64,000 nt of DNA from Chaunax sp. Z400 (GCA_037577475.1 CM075201.1:10769501-10833500), one strand, 5' to 3'; numbered from the stretch's first letter, positions 1 through 26,700 are shown. Numbers and translations: made by a program. The notes: generated by a model not told the origin, from the letters alone.

Positions 1-1024
1 ATGGCCCGATGTCGTCACTTCTGTGCTAGCAGGGCAAATGAATGAATTGATGATTTGCTGTGAAGGTGGAGCATAGGGGAGCCTTGGTGGAGGCCTCATC
101 TGCGCGGTGGGCCTTTTCCTGCGGGAGCTCAGGGCAACCAGCAGGTGCAGAAAAGACCCACTGTGGGCTGCAGATGGTGCATGGCCTAGGTTGGAGGAGG
201 GAGATGGGGATGGAGATAGACAGGCTCACAAAGACTACCTCTGCCCACCCCCATCTCCCATCGACCCACATGACTGGAAGAATCCCCCAGTTGTCGAGCT
301 GGAGGGAGGGAGGTGACTCCACAGCTGGGATTCAGCATCGAGGTCCGAGCCTCAGGGAGAGACAACATTTACTCTTAATGGAAAGCAAGTTTACCCTGTG
401 ACCTCTGCTTTAGTCTTTCCCCATGTGGTGCTTTCTGTTTCTCTTACCCTATAGGCTTCTCTTCCCCTATAGGCTTCTCTTCCCCCAGTGCCAATGTCTG
501 TCTAGTGGTCTGCCTCTCACTTGTGCTTACTGACTGCTGTCAGACCTCAGCTACAGAGTGAGGCCTATTGTTGGTTATGCAAGCAGGCCTGTCAGAAATT
601 AGTCTATTTAAAGGCACAGATGCACTCCTCTTGACACCTTATAACGTCAGGCTGTAGGGATTAAATGTTGCCATGTCTGCATACACACGTTGAAATGCTA
701 TTTGAATAAAAGCCATTTTTGCATTTTTGGGTATTTATCATGCTAATCCATCCACAGTAAACGGAAACGTCTCAACAGTAAGTCAGTGAGTGCTTTCAGA
801 AGAGGCTATGTAGCTTAGTTGTTTGATAATGGGTGTTAGTGATATGTAGTCGCATGCATTAAGGGGATGGCATTGCAGTAGCGTGTTCTTTTCCAGCAGT
901 ATGGATTTGGCACTGCACCGAGGTGGGAGTGAATAAGTGAAAGCTGTTTTTATCTGTGACTGTGCAGCCACTCTCTAATTATCATGTCATCCAGAGATAA
1001 TTCAGAAGCCAGAATCATTCTTAC

Positions 1025-1061
<37 letters not shown>

Positions 1062-2770
1062 AATTTGCAGCCACTGAATCAATATGTGTCTGAAAGTGAG
1101 GTCTATACAATGTAAGGTAGTCTGCATATGTATTGCTCTCATAAGTGCCCATGCATTGTCGGGTTTCCTGTTTGAATGGACACCATTTGTGTCATGTTCT
1201 GTCTAATAGAAGGCACAAACATAAAGGAGGATAGTGTGGATTCATGTGCATGCATGCATCCATGGAAACGTCTTGGCCCGTGTGAGTGAATCAGCAGCCT
1301 TGAGGGATAATGTGCCTTAACCGAGGCTTTGCACGTAATCCAAAGGCACGTGTAAAATGTGCACCTGTAGATGTACATTAAAATTGTGCATGCATGTGTA
1401 TGGGGAAGCGCTGAATGGGGACAGAGTGTTGAGGCGTGAGTCCGACCTGAGCATCAGTACGTAAATATTTTATCATGAGATGCAGATGAGCTCATGCTTA
1501 TTGACTCGAGGAGAAATCGGACTCATATTCTTGCTGCAGAATACAAGCACTTGCTCCTCGCTGATTTAATGTAGGGCAGTGATTTTGCAGCAACCTGGCT
1601 TTAGCAGTAAAGCAGGGCACAGAGTTATGGTCAGCCTTTATTGTGTTGCACACTTTTAATGGCAGCACTGATTCAGCATCAGCATTTAGGAAACGCTGTA
1701 ATCAAGCACATGCTTGAATATGCTTGTATAGTTTTTTTCAAGAATTGTGGAAACATGCAGTAACTATACTTGATTTATATTTGCTATATCTCAGTGTTTG
1801 CATGTATAATATTTGATGATGCTTTTAGCTTCTAGTGGTTCAAGGGATGGTAATGTCAGTTTGTCATTGCTCCAGACTGAAATAAACAACTCCTGGATGC
1901 CATAGAATTTGGTCCATGGATTCATGCATTTGATGATTCCCAGGCATTTCCTCTCTCAAGTTAAATGTATTCAGCAGGTTTTTGGATGGGTTACCGTGAA
2001 ATCTGGTACATATTAATGCCCCAGCATGACAGATTTCAGTAAATTGGTGTATTTGATTAATTTCAACCTGCAAAACGAATCCCATTCCCATCACCCTCAG
2101 CTGGTCTTTTTGTTAATTAGCAAATGCTACAATGCTAACACGCTCAGTCTATTGTAGATCTTATACCATGCTAAGCACAAGCATTTTACCATGTTACTGA
2201 GTATGTTTAGCGTTAGCTGAGACCACCACTTTGTACAGCCTCACAGAGCCGTTAGCATAGCTGTAGACTCTTGCCAAGGTCTATTGTTACAGCACAGTAT
2301 CACTTAGTATGGCACATTAAATTGCAATATATTATATTTCTATGTGTGAAAAATATATATTTCCATTATATGATAAATATTTCTCACAGTGATCAAGCTC
2401 AGGAAGGCAAAAAGGAGCTAAATTGTTATTATTCCAAACTATTCGGTATCATTAGAAACACACCCATTCATTCAAATCTAAAGCCATTACTGTGTCCACT
2501 CCTAGTGAGATCGATGTCGGACAGACTCAGATATTAGCCTGCCAATGGCATGTAGACCTCTGAGATTGGAGAGGTGTAATCTTAGACCAGTATCAATGGT
2601 GAAACAACAGCTCCGTCACAGAGATGTATTGATTAGTCTCTCAAGCCCGTGACCTCATGCCCACAGCAAACGTATGACCAGTCCCAAGATCTTGAAAGGA
2701 TTAGATTGTGTGTTTATTTTTTTTTAAAAAGTGTACATATTTCATCGGCTCCTGTTTCTCTGCTTTTCAG
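1..2770. other. Intron upstream of first visible LRCH2 exon
   Basis: No exon could be supported here. The first LRCH2 exon in the window begins in mid-codon (it needs one base from an earlier exon), so the 5' exon, start codon and promoter lie to the left of the window. The stretch holds a short CA microsatellite near 1021-1060, an 18-bp direct repeat around 445-485, and otherwise unremarkable AT-rich sequence. Short open frames in the GC-richer first 400 bases have no recognisable domain. Confidence 0.6.
1021..1060. repeat. (CA)n microsatellite
   Basis: About 38 bases of nearly pure CA dinucleotide repeat within LRCH2 intronic sequence. Confidence 0.95.
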
Positions 2771-14491
<11,721 letters not shown>

Positions 14492-15100
14492 CACAAGCTT
14501 TAATGTTGTGTCCGGCCAACCCCTCTCCCCCGCCCAAACCCACCTCCCACCGCCAGGGACCAGAGAGCCCGTCTGGGTGAGGACCCAGTGGGCAGCGGAT
14601 CTTTGAGAGTCTGATTGAAAGAGGAGACATGAGGCAGAAACACCCGTCTCCTTATATGATGTCAGCTGCCGCTCACTTCCCATCCATCACATTTTCACTT
14701 TTATCCTGTTCCAAGTTACTGGGGCCATCCTGTGTGAGTGTGGATTAGCAATGTGACTGTGTGTTTCCTGTATCAGCTGCACGGACTCGTCGAGGAAAGA
14801 CAAACAAATGACGACGAGTCCGTAGAAAGACCTCTACCCTCTCGGCTTGCTCAGTGATCATTGAGCATGTGAGTTCTGCAGCACTGACGACATTTCCATA
14901 CTGGTATTGGAGACAATGGCATAGAGGAGACGACAGACATTTAACTCACTGTTTCACTTAAGAGCGCTGCACGCTGGCCTCTCGGCCACAAACCACCGAC
15001 TTTCTCTGCTTTTTGTGGAATTTATTTTTACAATGAAAAAAATTAATTTTTGAATTTTTTTATATGGTGTTCTTTTTTCCCCCTTCTTTTACATGGCTTG
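14492..15100 (+). other. lrch2: LRCH2 3' untranslated region (end not fixed)
   Basis: Sequence directly after the LRCH2 stop codon. No clean AATAAA signal is seen within the first kilobase, so the 3' end is not determined. It contains a strong hairpin, listed separately. Confidence 0.45.
14781..14823 (+). promoter_or_regulatory. Perfect 12-bp hairpin in LRCH2 3' UTR
   Basis: ACGGACTCGTCG (14781-14792) and CGACGAGTCCGT (14812-14823) are perfect reverse complements around a 19-base purine/A-rich loop, about 290 bases after the LRCH2 stop codon. In RNA this would be a stable stem-loop. Its function is unknown; it lacks the conserved core needed for a hammerhead ribozyme. Confidence 0.6.
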
Positions 15101-18100
15101 CATCAGATCCCGACTGAATCCACTTTCCAGCAGCCAGAAGCAGTTCTGAATTGATTTGCAATGTAGTGCATTTGAGCAACCTTCGCTGCTTTTTGAGGGA
15201 AAATGCAAAAAAATGTTCAAATTAGAATTCACGCTGCAGTAGATATTTTTGCCGTTTCTTTTTCCGCAAACTGTTTCAGACATATTTAAATTACTGTACA
15301 AATCATAGCCAAGGCATTACCGAAGTTCCTTCTTGGGAAGTGACGCTTGACCAGTATAAGAACATGTGCTTGGCTGTGGCCAAAAGCATGATGGTCCTGT
15401 TTTGTAGCATTTCTTCATTGTTAATTCTGTATTCTAACTTTTCTGATGCTTTTATACTTTCTTCCCAGTCATTGCCAACCACCACTTATGTGGTGTTTTA
15501 TTGCTTTACATATCCTCAGATGGCGCATGTTTATACTGTGTGTATTTGTGAGTGGAGGGCTCTGAGTGAAGGGCCTGAGGTTGAGAAAGGCGTTCACTGC
15601 TGCATGTTGGCAAACACCTTCCACACATGGGATGGTCTTATCTTACTGTCAGGCCAACCTGCTGTATGTGTTTCTGATACAATTCATTATCAGGGAAATG
15701 ACATTATTTATGTATTTATTCATTTGTTTTGTATTTATATGGTGTTGATTTTTGCACACTAACCCTGACCATGCATTTAGGCGGTGCAGCTGAACTTTTT
15801 GTGTTTTCTTTATGCTTCTGGTCAACTTAATGGCTCTCTGCAGATATGAGGAAAAGACTGACAGAAACAAGTGTTATTTAATCAAGATGCATTAGCAACA
15901 GCGGTTTCTCTGTTTTAGGTATTATTTGAAATAGGTTGTTACACAGGTGAATCATTCAGTGAGCATAAGAAACCATTCATTTGTAATTGAGGCCATGTGG
16001 GGGGAAAAAAAACGCTGAAATGATATTTTAAATTGAATTATAACAAGTTGAGGTAATGATAGTTATCAGACACTCAAATATTGACCATTGATTTTGCCCA
16101 AAGAACATTTGATCTCTTACTATAATGATTTCTAGACAACAGATGGTCTTAATGATCTATATCTGTGATCTGTTGATTAAACGAGCTCTTAGCTGTTTTT
16201 GGTAATGGCTTAGTTCAACCTATGTTTTTCACAGAAACAAGTATGAAAGGCGGTTGAAGCAGTGTTTTCATGTAGGGAAGACCTAGTAAATCATGACAAG
16301 AGGAGTTGATGCTGCTTGCACCTTCAGTCCACAGCTATCATCCTCCTAAACAGCATTGTAGCATGTAAAAATCATGCCTTAAAAGGCTCCTCACTCTTTG
16401 TTTTTTCAGTCTTGTGTAATTGCACTAACATTTGTGAAATGCATCTGCAGTGTTTTGTTTTAGTATTATTCAACCAATCCATTTTTTGTGTGGATTTCTT
16501 TTTTTTTTTTTTTACGTTTTGTATAACAAGCAGCTTCTCTGCTGATGAGCTACAGCTGTTGATTTGTTGCCATAGTGGAGGAGATTAAGATGCTAAACAA
16601 CTCAACGGTCTACAGTACACAGCAGCCACAATATGAGAGATCTGTACTTAAAGTTTAATCCCCTGACTCTTGCATGACTATCATAAATCAGCTTCTCACT
16701 GTCCTCCTCTGTCTCCTCTGTTTGACCTACGTTTTGCCATCATTTTCCAAAGAAGAGTAACCGCAGAGATCCAGAATAATTCAGAGCTTCCAGTTTATCA
16801 AGCCTCGAGTGTAAAATATGCAGATCCTCTCAGAGTGTCACGTTAAGACTTTTTCTTATGCAGAAAAGCCTGCTGACTTTCTATGAATGCCATCGGTGTA
16901 CTGTAAGCTACCAGGTCTTGATTCTACCTCTGGAAATATCCATTAAATGCTCTCCTGCGGCGGCAGACAAGTCGACTTTCATGCTTCTGGTTGCCATACA
17001 TTTATCAAACGGATAGTCAGATATACATGTACAAGAAAATAACAACAATGTAAAGTGTGCAACATTGGGCTGCATCTTTGAACAGCATCTACTGAGCATA
17101 TTGGCTGCATTTGTCACCAAAAAAAAAAGTTGATTTGAAAAATGAACTCTAAATTGTAGCACACAGCACTATGCAGGTTTTACAGTAGCTGACAAGAGTC
17201 ACACAGTAAAGGCATTATCACTGTAATGAGCACTGTAACTTCTCACTATCTGTCTATAATCACATATTTAGAGACAATGATCAAATTGAACTGCTGTGTA
17301 ATCTACCAAACCTATATGTGCCGTCTTATATTGGGGGTTTAGATGAAAATGGTCCCAGAGACCTATAACAACAGTGCTTTAAGACTGTAGCTAACAATGT
17401 GTTATTTATATGCATACAGCTGCTGTCTCTTGTATAAGCAGGAACTGTCACCAGAAATTCATCAGAATTTTGAGAGAATTTCATGATGCTTGGACTGAAT
17501 GAGTCACAGTGCAAGTCACACCGCAAAGGGGGGATGTTTTGTGGATTGGTCATCAGTTGTGGTCACTGCTGTGATTGGGATTAGAGGGTCATATGTGTGT
17601 GTGTGGGAATGCTGTGGTAGGTGAGAACTAGGGCACACAGGCTAAAATTCTCTTCTTTTTGTTTTATGGTATCCAGATTTTGGTTCATTTCCGTCACTAC
17701 TTGCTGAAAGAAGCTCTGAAGCTACATGTAGCATAATAAATCTAAATCTAAACATAGGGTAGCCTCATAAAACGCTTTTTCCGGTAGGTTTGGTGACTCA
17801 CTGGGGAATATTCCAAAGTATCCCACACCCTATTCTTTGTTCTTATAATAGTTCCAATTACAGTTGTCATGATTACAACTGCTAACTCGCCCATTTCCGT
17901 TTTTCTTTGTCAAACTCCTTGCCCTTGACATGCAACATCAGCTTGTTTTGCGTTTTTAATCATGCGTCATTTCTTCGTAGTCTGGGCATGCTGGAGTTAC
18001 ACCTACCAGTTACACTGTGGCCTTCCCTGTCCATCCTGTGTCTCTGTGAGCCTCACTAGAATAGAAGAGATGTGTAGGTTCCTTTAGATCCACTTAACTG

Positions 18101-20343
18101 TTAGCTAAAAAAGCAAAAAAACAAAAAACAAACCTGTGACTTTTATTTTATGTGCCAAATCATGACGGTAAACTTTCATCACTGTTTGAGGAAAATCATC
18201 ACTGTGGCCGTTTTTAACAGAAAAGACAGGATGGATTTCTCTCAAAGCTAATATGAGACTTCAGCTGTCCAAACCTACTGAAGCCTCATAACAGCTTTGT
18301 CTAAACTGTAGCAAGTATTTTTACACAGAACAAGGACTGTGGATCTTGTCCCCCATCTCTTACATTGGAATGGATTTCAGGCGGTATGGACTAGAGGAAT
18401 GATGACTGATAACTCATCATACATATGGGCATGTGATTTGAAAAAAATGTGAACTTATGGTTTCATGAAAGGCATTTTTTTTAAAGCCTGGGACCAAGTT
18501 TTTATGTCACTCTTATTATAATCACAAAACTAAATGGAAAATTAGTTATGATTTACCTCTTGTCATCTCATCCAAAGAAAACAGTGAAACAGTGAGTCAT
18601 GTCTAAATGCTACACTGCCAAGAAAATTCCAATTTATGTAGGTAAGCTTTTTGTACTTTAAATCAAGAAAATTGCATGCAAGAATACCGAATGGCTGAAG
18701 CGAAGCCTCTGTACATATCATCTGTATAAATTCCAGGGATTTCTTAAAAAACAAACATGTCAATATTAAAGTCAAATTCTTTGCAGCTCAGTCTGTCTTG
18801 TCTTTATTACATGTATCTCAGGCATGATGTAATGTGATTGCAGCTGGTCCTTAAGAACTGTAATCTGTGACTACGCTGGATTTCCTCTTATGTCTTGTTT
18901 CTGTGTCAAACCTTTCATTGTCTCCAGTTCCCCTGTTTTCGTTGTTTGTTCCATGTCTCTGTCAAAGTCTGTTCTCTCTCTGTGGAAGCCCAGTCTGCTT
19001 TATTCAATGGATGACTTTGTTTCCAGGAATTTAGCTCTCTCTTTGCAGAAAAAAACAAAATTTCCCACCAACTGAAGTTTGCAGAGAATTAATCAAAAAA
19101 AGGGTTCAAACAGTCATTTCTGTTGTCATTATTCAACATATGGAGATTTGGCAGTTCTAGTTCTTAATTAACAATTCCTTTTTTTCTTGGACATTTTGTG
19201 GTCAGGTGAGGATTATCTTATGCACAGGATGCAGCACCTATCAATGGCCTGCGTGTCCAAATAAATTAGTTTCCATTTACAGATTTCACATTCCACTTCT
19301 TTCACCTGTACTGTTCAGTTGTTTTTAACCACACAGCCGAACTGTACGCAGCCATTTTAGTGCAAAAACAACTAGAAACAGCTGCAGCATTTTTCGATAC
19401 ATGTCTCTCCTTTGCTTATTTTTCCCCTGTTTCTTGTCTGTTTCTTCCTCCTTCACACAATAAACCCCCGTTCCTCTGCTCAGATCTCTCTACCTCATTG
19501 CTCCATTTCATTATTCTTTATTCTCAGCCGCAGTGGTGTAGTTCGTACTCTACAGTCCTCCTACATGAATTGCCTCTGAGCTGCACCATCCTGCCTTCCT
19601 GTGGTTTTCCAGTCCCTGGGCTCCACCTCTTGATCCAATCCCTGTCTCTCCTGCCACGTGGATGTCCTTCCAAGCTGCTCTGCTAGACTCTCTGGCTTGT
19701 TTCCATCTCAAGCATTCCCACCTGTGTCTCCTGCTCAAGCTGTTTCTTTCTGACTCCTTTCCAAGTCAGGTCCCTTACAGTCCTGTCTGCTTTTCCTGGA
19801 TTCAGTGGTGCATGACTGGTTCTGAGGTTTTAAGTGATGTTGTGCCACTTGGATTAACCTGCACTGTTATCTGTCTGTTATCTTCATGCCTGACCACAGG
19901 TATGGTGTTTTTTTATGGAATAATGTGTTTTTATTGAATTATTAAATTCTAATTGTTAAACTGATGCTTATGAGTGCATCATTCAGGTTTAAGCATCATT
20001 TTAATGATGCTGCCAGTAAATGTGGGGTTAATTGGCTACTTTATATACTGCTAAATAGCATAATCTACTATAACAGTACATAATGTTTTTACTGATTTGT
20101 TTTCTGAATCTGAAAAGGTGACTGTCAAATAAATGTAATGGAGTAAAAGGCATAGGCAGGTGATGACTTGAAGTACTTTATAATGAACTATAGAGACTTT
20201 CCCATGTCAACAAGAAAAGCTTTGTTTCTCTGGTGTGAAGTTTTAACTACGTGCCACTTGCTTCAGGCTATTAATGGAGATCCAAGCTCATTACTCACTG
20301 ATTCCTACAAAATAAGCTGGCATAAAATGTGAGATTGTCACAG
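15101..20343. other. Intergenic LRCH2-IL13RA2, nothing recognised
   Basis: About 5.2 kb without a gene I can support. Short open frames (for example 15340-15762 and 19360-19686) show no domain, no homologue I recognise and no consistent splice structure. AATAAA occurs near 17735 and 19259 but cannot be tied to LRCH2. Confidence 0.5.
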
Positions 20344-20431
20344 TTAAAACAGTTCAGTCCGCCCACACTTTGTCAGTCTCATACACACTGCCTGAAGCTA
20401 CTGCAGAGGGAAAACATTCTCCCACATTCAA
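20344..20431 (+). other. Candidate non-coding first exon of IL13RA2
   Basis: The segment ends in a very strong donor (TTCAA then GTAAGT at 20432) about 320 bases upstream of the exon carrying the IL13RA2 start codon. Cytokine receptor genes commonly have a non-coding first exon. The 5' limit is a guess and no TATA box was identified. Confidence 0.25.
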
Positions 20432-20749
20432 GTAAGTACATTCTTCTCTGAGTCCGACATCGTTTTTGTTTTCATTTTATAGTGTCACTGTCAAAAGGTC
20501 AATCCAAAAAATATTCTGCAGATTTTAAAGATCTTTTCTGTGATGGTTTTATTTTTTCTCCATCCTTTTTTTTTTTTTTTTTTTTTTAAACACTATTATT
20601 ACAATTACATTTACAATTACATAAGGGAATTTAAAGTGAACTCGTTGCATTCAATATTGAAAAGAAATGCATTTTTATTTCGTTTCAGTCTTTGTTGTTG
20701 TTGTTTTTTATTTACAGTTTTTTTTATACAGTAAATCTGTAGAATACTG

Positions 20750-23700
20750 ATGGAAAGTAATTCCTGGCTGACTCATCAAGCAACACTTGTGCTGCTCATA
20801 ATAAGCTGGAGGGAGAGCACTCATTGTAATGGAATTACAGGTTAGTCCAGATTTGTGAACTTTAATAATTTAAATCCTGCTGTAAACATAACAGATGAAG
20901 TGAAATGAATTTAATTGTACAGATAATGAATAAGTTGTTCTACAGTGACAGAAGATGTTGAGCTGTAAATTGTCAGGATATTAACTCCTCGCTTTCCTTA
21001 TAAATAAAGTGGATTTATGACTCAGTAATCTGCAACAGGCAATTATCAGAAAGTTTTCAAGCCATTTATTTTGAGATGCTGTATTGAAGCTGAATGCTGT
21101 TGATCCTCTGGTGAGAGTTCAGATAAACACAACACAAACGGTAAATAAATATCCTTTTCTCCTCTGCAGTGGATCCTCCGAAGGACCTAGTCATATTAGA
21201 CCCTGGTCATCTTGGACATCTCCAAATTTCATGGAACCTCCCAGCCAGTTTGATTAATAGGACTGAATGCAAGAAAATGTTCCACCTGGAGTACTTCAAC
21301 ACATACAGAGACAGATGGAGTGTAAGTGCAAATCATTTGATTCAAATCTTGAATGATTACTTACCTAACCTCCTGCCAAAAAATGATTATTATCATTACT
21401 ATGATCAGCTGTGACAATTAGAAAATAAATGGAGGCCGTCATTGCAACAGGAAATTCAAACATATCTGCCTGGAGGCTTATTGATCCATGGGGAATATTC
21501 CATTCAAGTTCACCCCGAAAAACCTGTTGTCACTGTCGAGAGTTTTTAGTATTTTGGCCAAACAAACCTCAAACGTATAATTTTAGTATTTGTTAGCCAG
21601 CTGTTACAGCTCTCCTTTCCTCTGGTGGTAGTTTTTTTCTTTTATTATTATATTTCTTATTTCTTTTCGAAGCAGGATTAAAACAATAATACAGATGTTT
21701 TACAGGGAAGCTGGGGTCTGGTATAATGACAATGGGCAGATTTGACTATGTAGTGATGACAACAATGACCGTATTTTGGCCTATGACTGTGACTGTGGCT
21801 ATTGTGATGATTCTGACTATGATGAATGTCTAGACAAACATGACTGTGCATGAATGAAGGTCTTTCACAATTTCAGGCAGTCCAACCGGAATTAAATGTA
21901 GATAATTAATGAAAAGCATGAAGCACAGCAGCAATCGAAGCTTTGCCTTCACATATTGAAAAGCCCTGTCTTATTGTCATGTTTTAAACAAGTGCATTTG
22001 TTTAGGTTCTCATAATATATGATCACTTTAGCGTATCATCTTTTTGAGTTGTGGTATCAATTTCTGTTTCAAACAGGACTGTCTGACAACAATAAACAGA
22101 ATATAAGCAGGTACATGAAAGTACAGTTTTCCTAAAATACTAACAGGGTTACGTTTCTGGACTGGCAGACTGTCAGAATGGGAAGGATGACATACAGCGC
22201 CCAGTTTGATCTGATGAAGGATGTTAGAGTGAGAGTGTACACTTTGCTGAGTGGACCCTGCACCAACGGCACTATGATCATGAGCAAAAACTACACTGAA
22301 GTGGTCCAGAAACCTCTCAGCACAGGTAAGTCTTGAAGATTTGTAGATGGTGTTAAAAAAAAAGAAGAATTCAGAATGAGATATGACATGTTTAATTTGA
22401 CATGGACATTGTTTTTTATTCATCTTTCTACCTCTAGGTGCTGTGGGTACAGAAGTCCAGGATTTTGTCTGTGTGAACCATAACATGAAGTACATGGAGT
22501 GTACTTGGGCAAGAGGTACAAAGATGCCGGCCAACTCACAACAAAATCTGTATTTCTGGTATGTTACATGCCCATCAAAGACACTTTTTTAGCTTTGCCA
22601 AAATATCTATTAGATAGATTACCTTGAAATTTTGCAAAGTTTTGCCCTCGAAAGATAAATGCTAATCACTTTGGTGATCCTGTTGCTTTTCATCTAGCAT
22701 CACCATGAGCATTGGTGGACACATATTTAACAGACGGGTTCAGAACTCTCTTGAATAAAACTGTATTTTACCAAAAATTAACAGGCAAGTTTTTTATATG
22801 CGCACAAAAAAAACAATCATTAATGGACGAAATGAGCAAATACTAAAACTTAATGTTGTAAATATAGCTCAGTGATTATTGGTATCAGCTACCCTTATGC
22901 AAATCCCTTCAAAATGACTGTATTTACAGTGACATCCACTCCATTATTATCAGGAGCATACTGAGAATTGCTGATCCTAAACAGCTGTTTACTGTTTTCT
23001 TTAAGAATTTTTTATGTCAGGTTTTAATGCTACCAAGTCCCACAAAATAAGGGCCACTAATCTTGAAGAATTGAGGTGATAATAAACAGATAGCAAATGT
23101 CTCCAAACCTCACCAACCCTCCACAAAACCATCCAACACCCTTATCTAAGCAGAGTGTTGTCTCTCCTGTCTCCTCAGGCATAATGAACTGGAACAAACA
23201 GAGGAATGTCCGAGATATGTCATCTCGAGTGGAACAAGAAGCGGCTGCAATTTCACAGGAATGTATCTCCCGGATTTCACTGATATCAACTTCTGTTTAA
23301 ATGGATCCTCTCCTGAAGGGCCCCTGAAACCAACATTCATCACCTTACAAATTCAAAACCACGGTATATGCACATTTGCCTCCTGGTAGAAGTATAGCCA
23401 CAAGATAAGCTATAAGGGTAAAGTGATTAATGCCCTCATGTTTTCACCCTGTGTGTGTGGTCAATACTCGCTTCACTGTTATCTCACCGCATTTATTCTT
23501 TTCCTCAGTTTCCTGTTCCAATCTGTAATTTGCTCTTTTGTGTTTTGATGCAGTGAAACCTGAAACCATAGAGAAGCTGTATCTGCAAACAGGTTTAGAT
23601 GCGCAGCTGGAACTACGCTGGAACTCTCCTGTTGGCATCGTTCCTGGACACTGTCTGGAATGGGAGGTGGAACACAAACAAGAGGAACCTGATGGAAAAA

Positions 23701-26700
23701 TTACATCGGTATAGGGATTACCTGACATGTTCTCTAAGGCGCTCACTGTAGCATAGCTTGCCACAACCTTTGTTTGTTTTGATTTGGCTTTTACAGATGC
23801 AACAGTAATGAAAGCATAAGGAGTATAAAACAGTATAAAACAGGATTAGCCTGATGTGGAAGTCATATACATGTACACATAGAAAGAAGAGTCACAGAAT
23901 AAGCTATACTGACTTATATTCCAAATTCAAAATTATGATGGGACTATTACCTTTAGGTGCAGTGACAAAATGGGCAAACTGAGCTGCTTTTGCAGAGGCT
24001 TGCGCTCTGTGAGTGGTGTCTACTGTAGTTTATCACTGCTCCATTTAACAGAGTGAGTGCAATTACTGTCTTAGATGACAGGTGACAGGTTGGATATCTT
24101 GGCAAGTCAGAACCCTTGATTCCCAGTGAGTCAGAGTATGGGCTCACACCTCCAGGTTAACCAAACAGCAATGGGGCAATAAAAACAAGTATGATTTGTC
24201 ATGCAAAGACCGCAATACCTAACAGAGCAGCTGCATTAAAATACAGGACCATCTTCATCAAAGAAGCAATTACTTGGGGAAAAAAATGTATATAGCGTCA
24301 ACATTAAAAAGCAGGCAGTGCAGTCCAATGTTCAACATCTGTTCAGCTCTAATTTGAATTTGATTAACTCCTGAGAAAGTTTTAAGTTGCCAGATGTCCC
24401 CCATTCACCAATGAGATCAATGTGATAATGATTTCTTTGCTTATTTGTTGACATGCACAGATTCTAACCACAGAGACGAGCCTAACCCTGTCCTCCATCC
24501 ACGACAAAGAGAGGAACTGCTTCAGGGTTCGGTCCAAACTGCAAAAGTATTGTGCAGACAAAAGCTTTTGGAGTGACTGGAGTCATCCAACATGCATCCA
24601 CAGAGGTAATGATCTTTCAATTCACCACAATATTGTATTAGAAATACTGGCATTGTCTTACTGCCATGTAATAATACCTAAAGGACCTTTTCAAAGTGTT
24701 TCCAATGGGTAAAAATATCACAACCTAAGCTGTAAAGCAACTTTTTCTTTAAAGCCCATGTCAACAAAATCTCAAAAGTCTAATTAACTTTGAGGATTCC
24801 CAGCTGGACGTCTCCATCCAATAGTAAGTTTAAATCTTCTTCTTCTTCTTCTTCTTTTTTTAAACTATTTTTAATATTTGATTTGATTTCAACTTCAGAA
24901 CATCAGAAAAAAAAAAAGAAGATTTTAATTTAATTAAAATACCGAGAGCCATAAAAATGCATATACACTATCAGTAACTAAAAATAATATTAATTGGAAA
25001 TGTCATTCTAATGTGCTATACATTTTAATATATTTAATATTACAATTACATTTCAATATAAGACATCATGAAAGCATTATTCTTTCATAAAACCAAAAAC
25101 CAAACTGTGAACTTTCTGCTCTCACCCACAGGTGAGAACAAAATGAAGATGTGCACCAAAAACTCATTTTCTGAGTTTCAAACAACACCTATCCTGTGAC
25201 ATAATGAAATATGTTGGGTCTTTTCCTTTAATTAAGTAAATGTTAATTGCACAATGTAATTGCTGTAGAGTAATCAATCATTGTTTAGATTGGCTATCAC
25301 TGTGTAAAATAAAGCTGATATTCTGCTTCTACTTTAAGAACAAATTTGAGTTTGGTTGTGCTTCATTTGTCTACATGTGTCTGACAACTTAAGTTGCTAG
25401 TAACTTCTCAGATTACAGTATTTCATACCTCCCTGTCCACTGAAAATCAAATATCTCAAAAGTAAACGAATGACTGAATTAGAATGTTTCTGAAAAACGG
25501 CAGGATCAAATGTTCCTTATTTAAAACATCTCTGGATTAGCAGAAAAATTCATTGTTACAAAGCTGTTACAAGCTTTTTCTGAGCTCAGAGATATGTGGT
25601 TCTCACAGCACAGCTTCAAACATATGATGATCATATAAAATATGAGGCATTGTTGTAGATTAAACTACCCAACGGATACAGTAAAGTAAAATGATCTCCG
25701 CCTTAAAAATCTATAACAGATGCAACATTAACGGAGCTGTAACATTAATCTGGAAACATCATATATATTTGTAAAACACTGATAGGGAACACTTTTGTGC
25801 ATAGCAAGTTCTTTTTCATTGTATTTATGTGATATCAGTGCTTGATATTAAAGCCAGAAATATGGACAGGGATGACGGCAAACCAAAGTGATGGTATTTT
25901 GATGAGTGTAATAACTTATTTGTCTCATGTGTAGTTTTTGTGAGATTCATTTAAATGTATGGAATTTGAAAAACAATATCTATGTGGAACTTCTAATGAG
26001 GTTTGAACCAAGATGTGCATATAAATATGAATATATTAAAGACACATGCAACTTCTAAATTAGGCTGCTTCTGTAAATTAAACAGTGATTGACTACTTCT
26101 ATTTTTTGCCAGGTCTATCAGACTTCTGTGACCTATATTTTCACAGAATAAAGGTTTTGATTAAACCTCATTGTATTCCAGGTGTTTGATGATGGTGTCC
26201 CAAGTGTCAGTTTTAGGCCTCTTGATATTTGCTCTGTACATGAATAAAAATATTTTCCACACGAACATTTCAATGGCCATTTTAATGCTGATGATATTTT
26301 ATTGTATTCCATTTGCTCTGCTGCAAAAAAGGTCTTTCTTTGAGTTCCAGTCTGCGTTTAACGTCCCCCAAACCTCTTTTATTAATTAAACACTTGGAAA
26401 TTTAATGATGCAGCACACATTATAAACAGGTAGGATTTTGGTTAGATAACAAAAGTCATGTTGAACACCTCACTCAGTCACAAAAAAAAATCAGATTGGA
26501 ATATTATACCAGAATATTATACCTATGCTGCTGCCGCTGCCCTTAAACCACATTTACCACAGTGGCCTTTAATTCTTTGTTCTCTGAACTGGAAAAGACT
26601 ATTTTCTGGTACTATGCATGTAGCATCACTAGAATGAACTTCAGAATAAACTGAAGGTAGAGATGATTCTCTGAGGGACTTTAATGTTTTGCTTGCTGAT

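Noticed and set aside
1..401. Overlapping open frames on both strands in the GC-richer left edge
   Set aside because: Several frames are open at once without any domain or splice logic, as expected from composition alone.
14781..14830. Hammerhead ribozyme
   Set aside because: A strong stem with GAGTCCGT and GAAA-like words is present, but the conserved CUGANGA core and three-stem layout are not.
22147..22168. Alternative acceptor for IL13RA2 exon 3
   Set aside because: Using AG at 22145-22146 shifts the frame and gives a stop within about 20 codons; the acceptor ending at 22168 keeps frame and aligns with the family.
22028..22534. 168-codon open frame on the minus strand
   Set aside because: It is antisense to two IL13RA2 exons with good splice sites and family matches, and shows no domain of its own.
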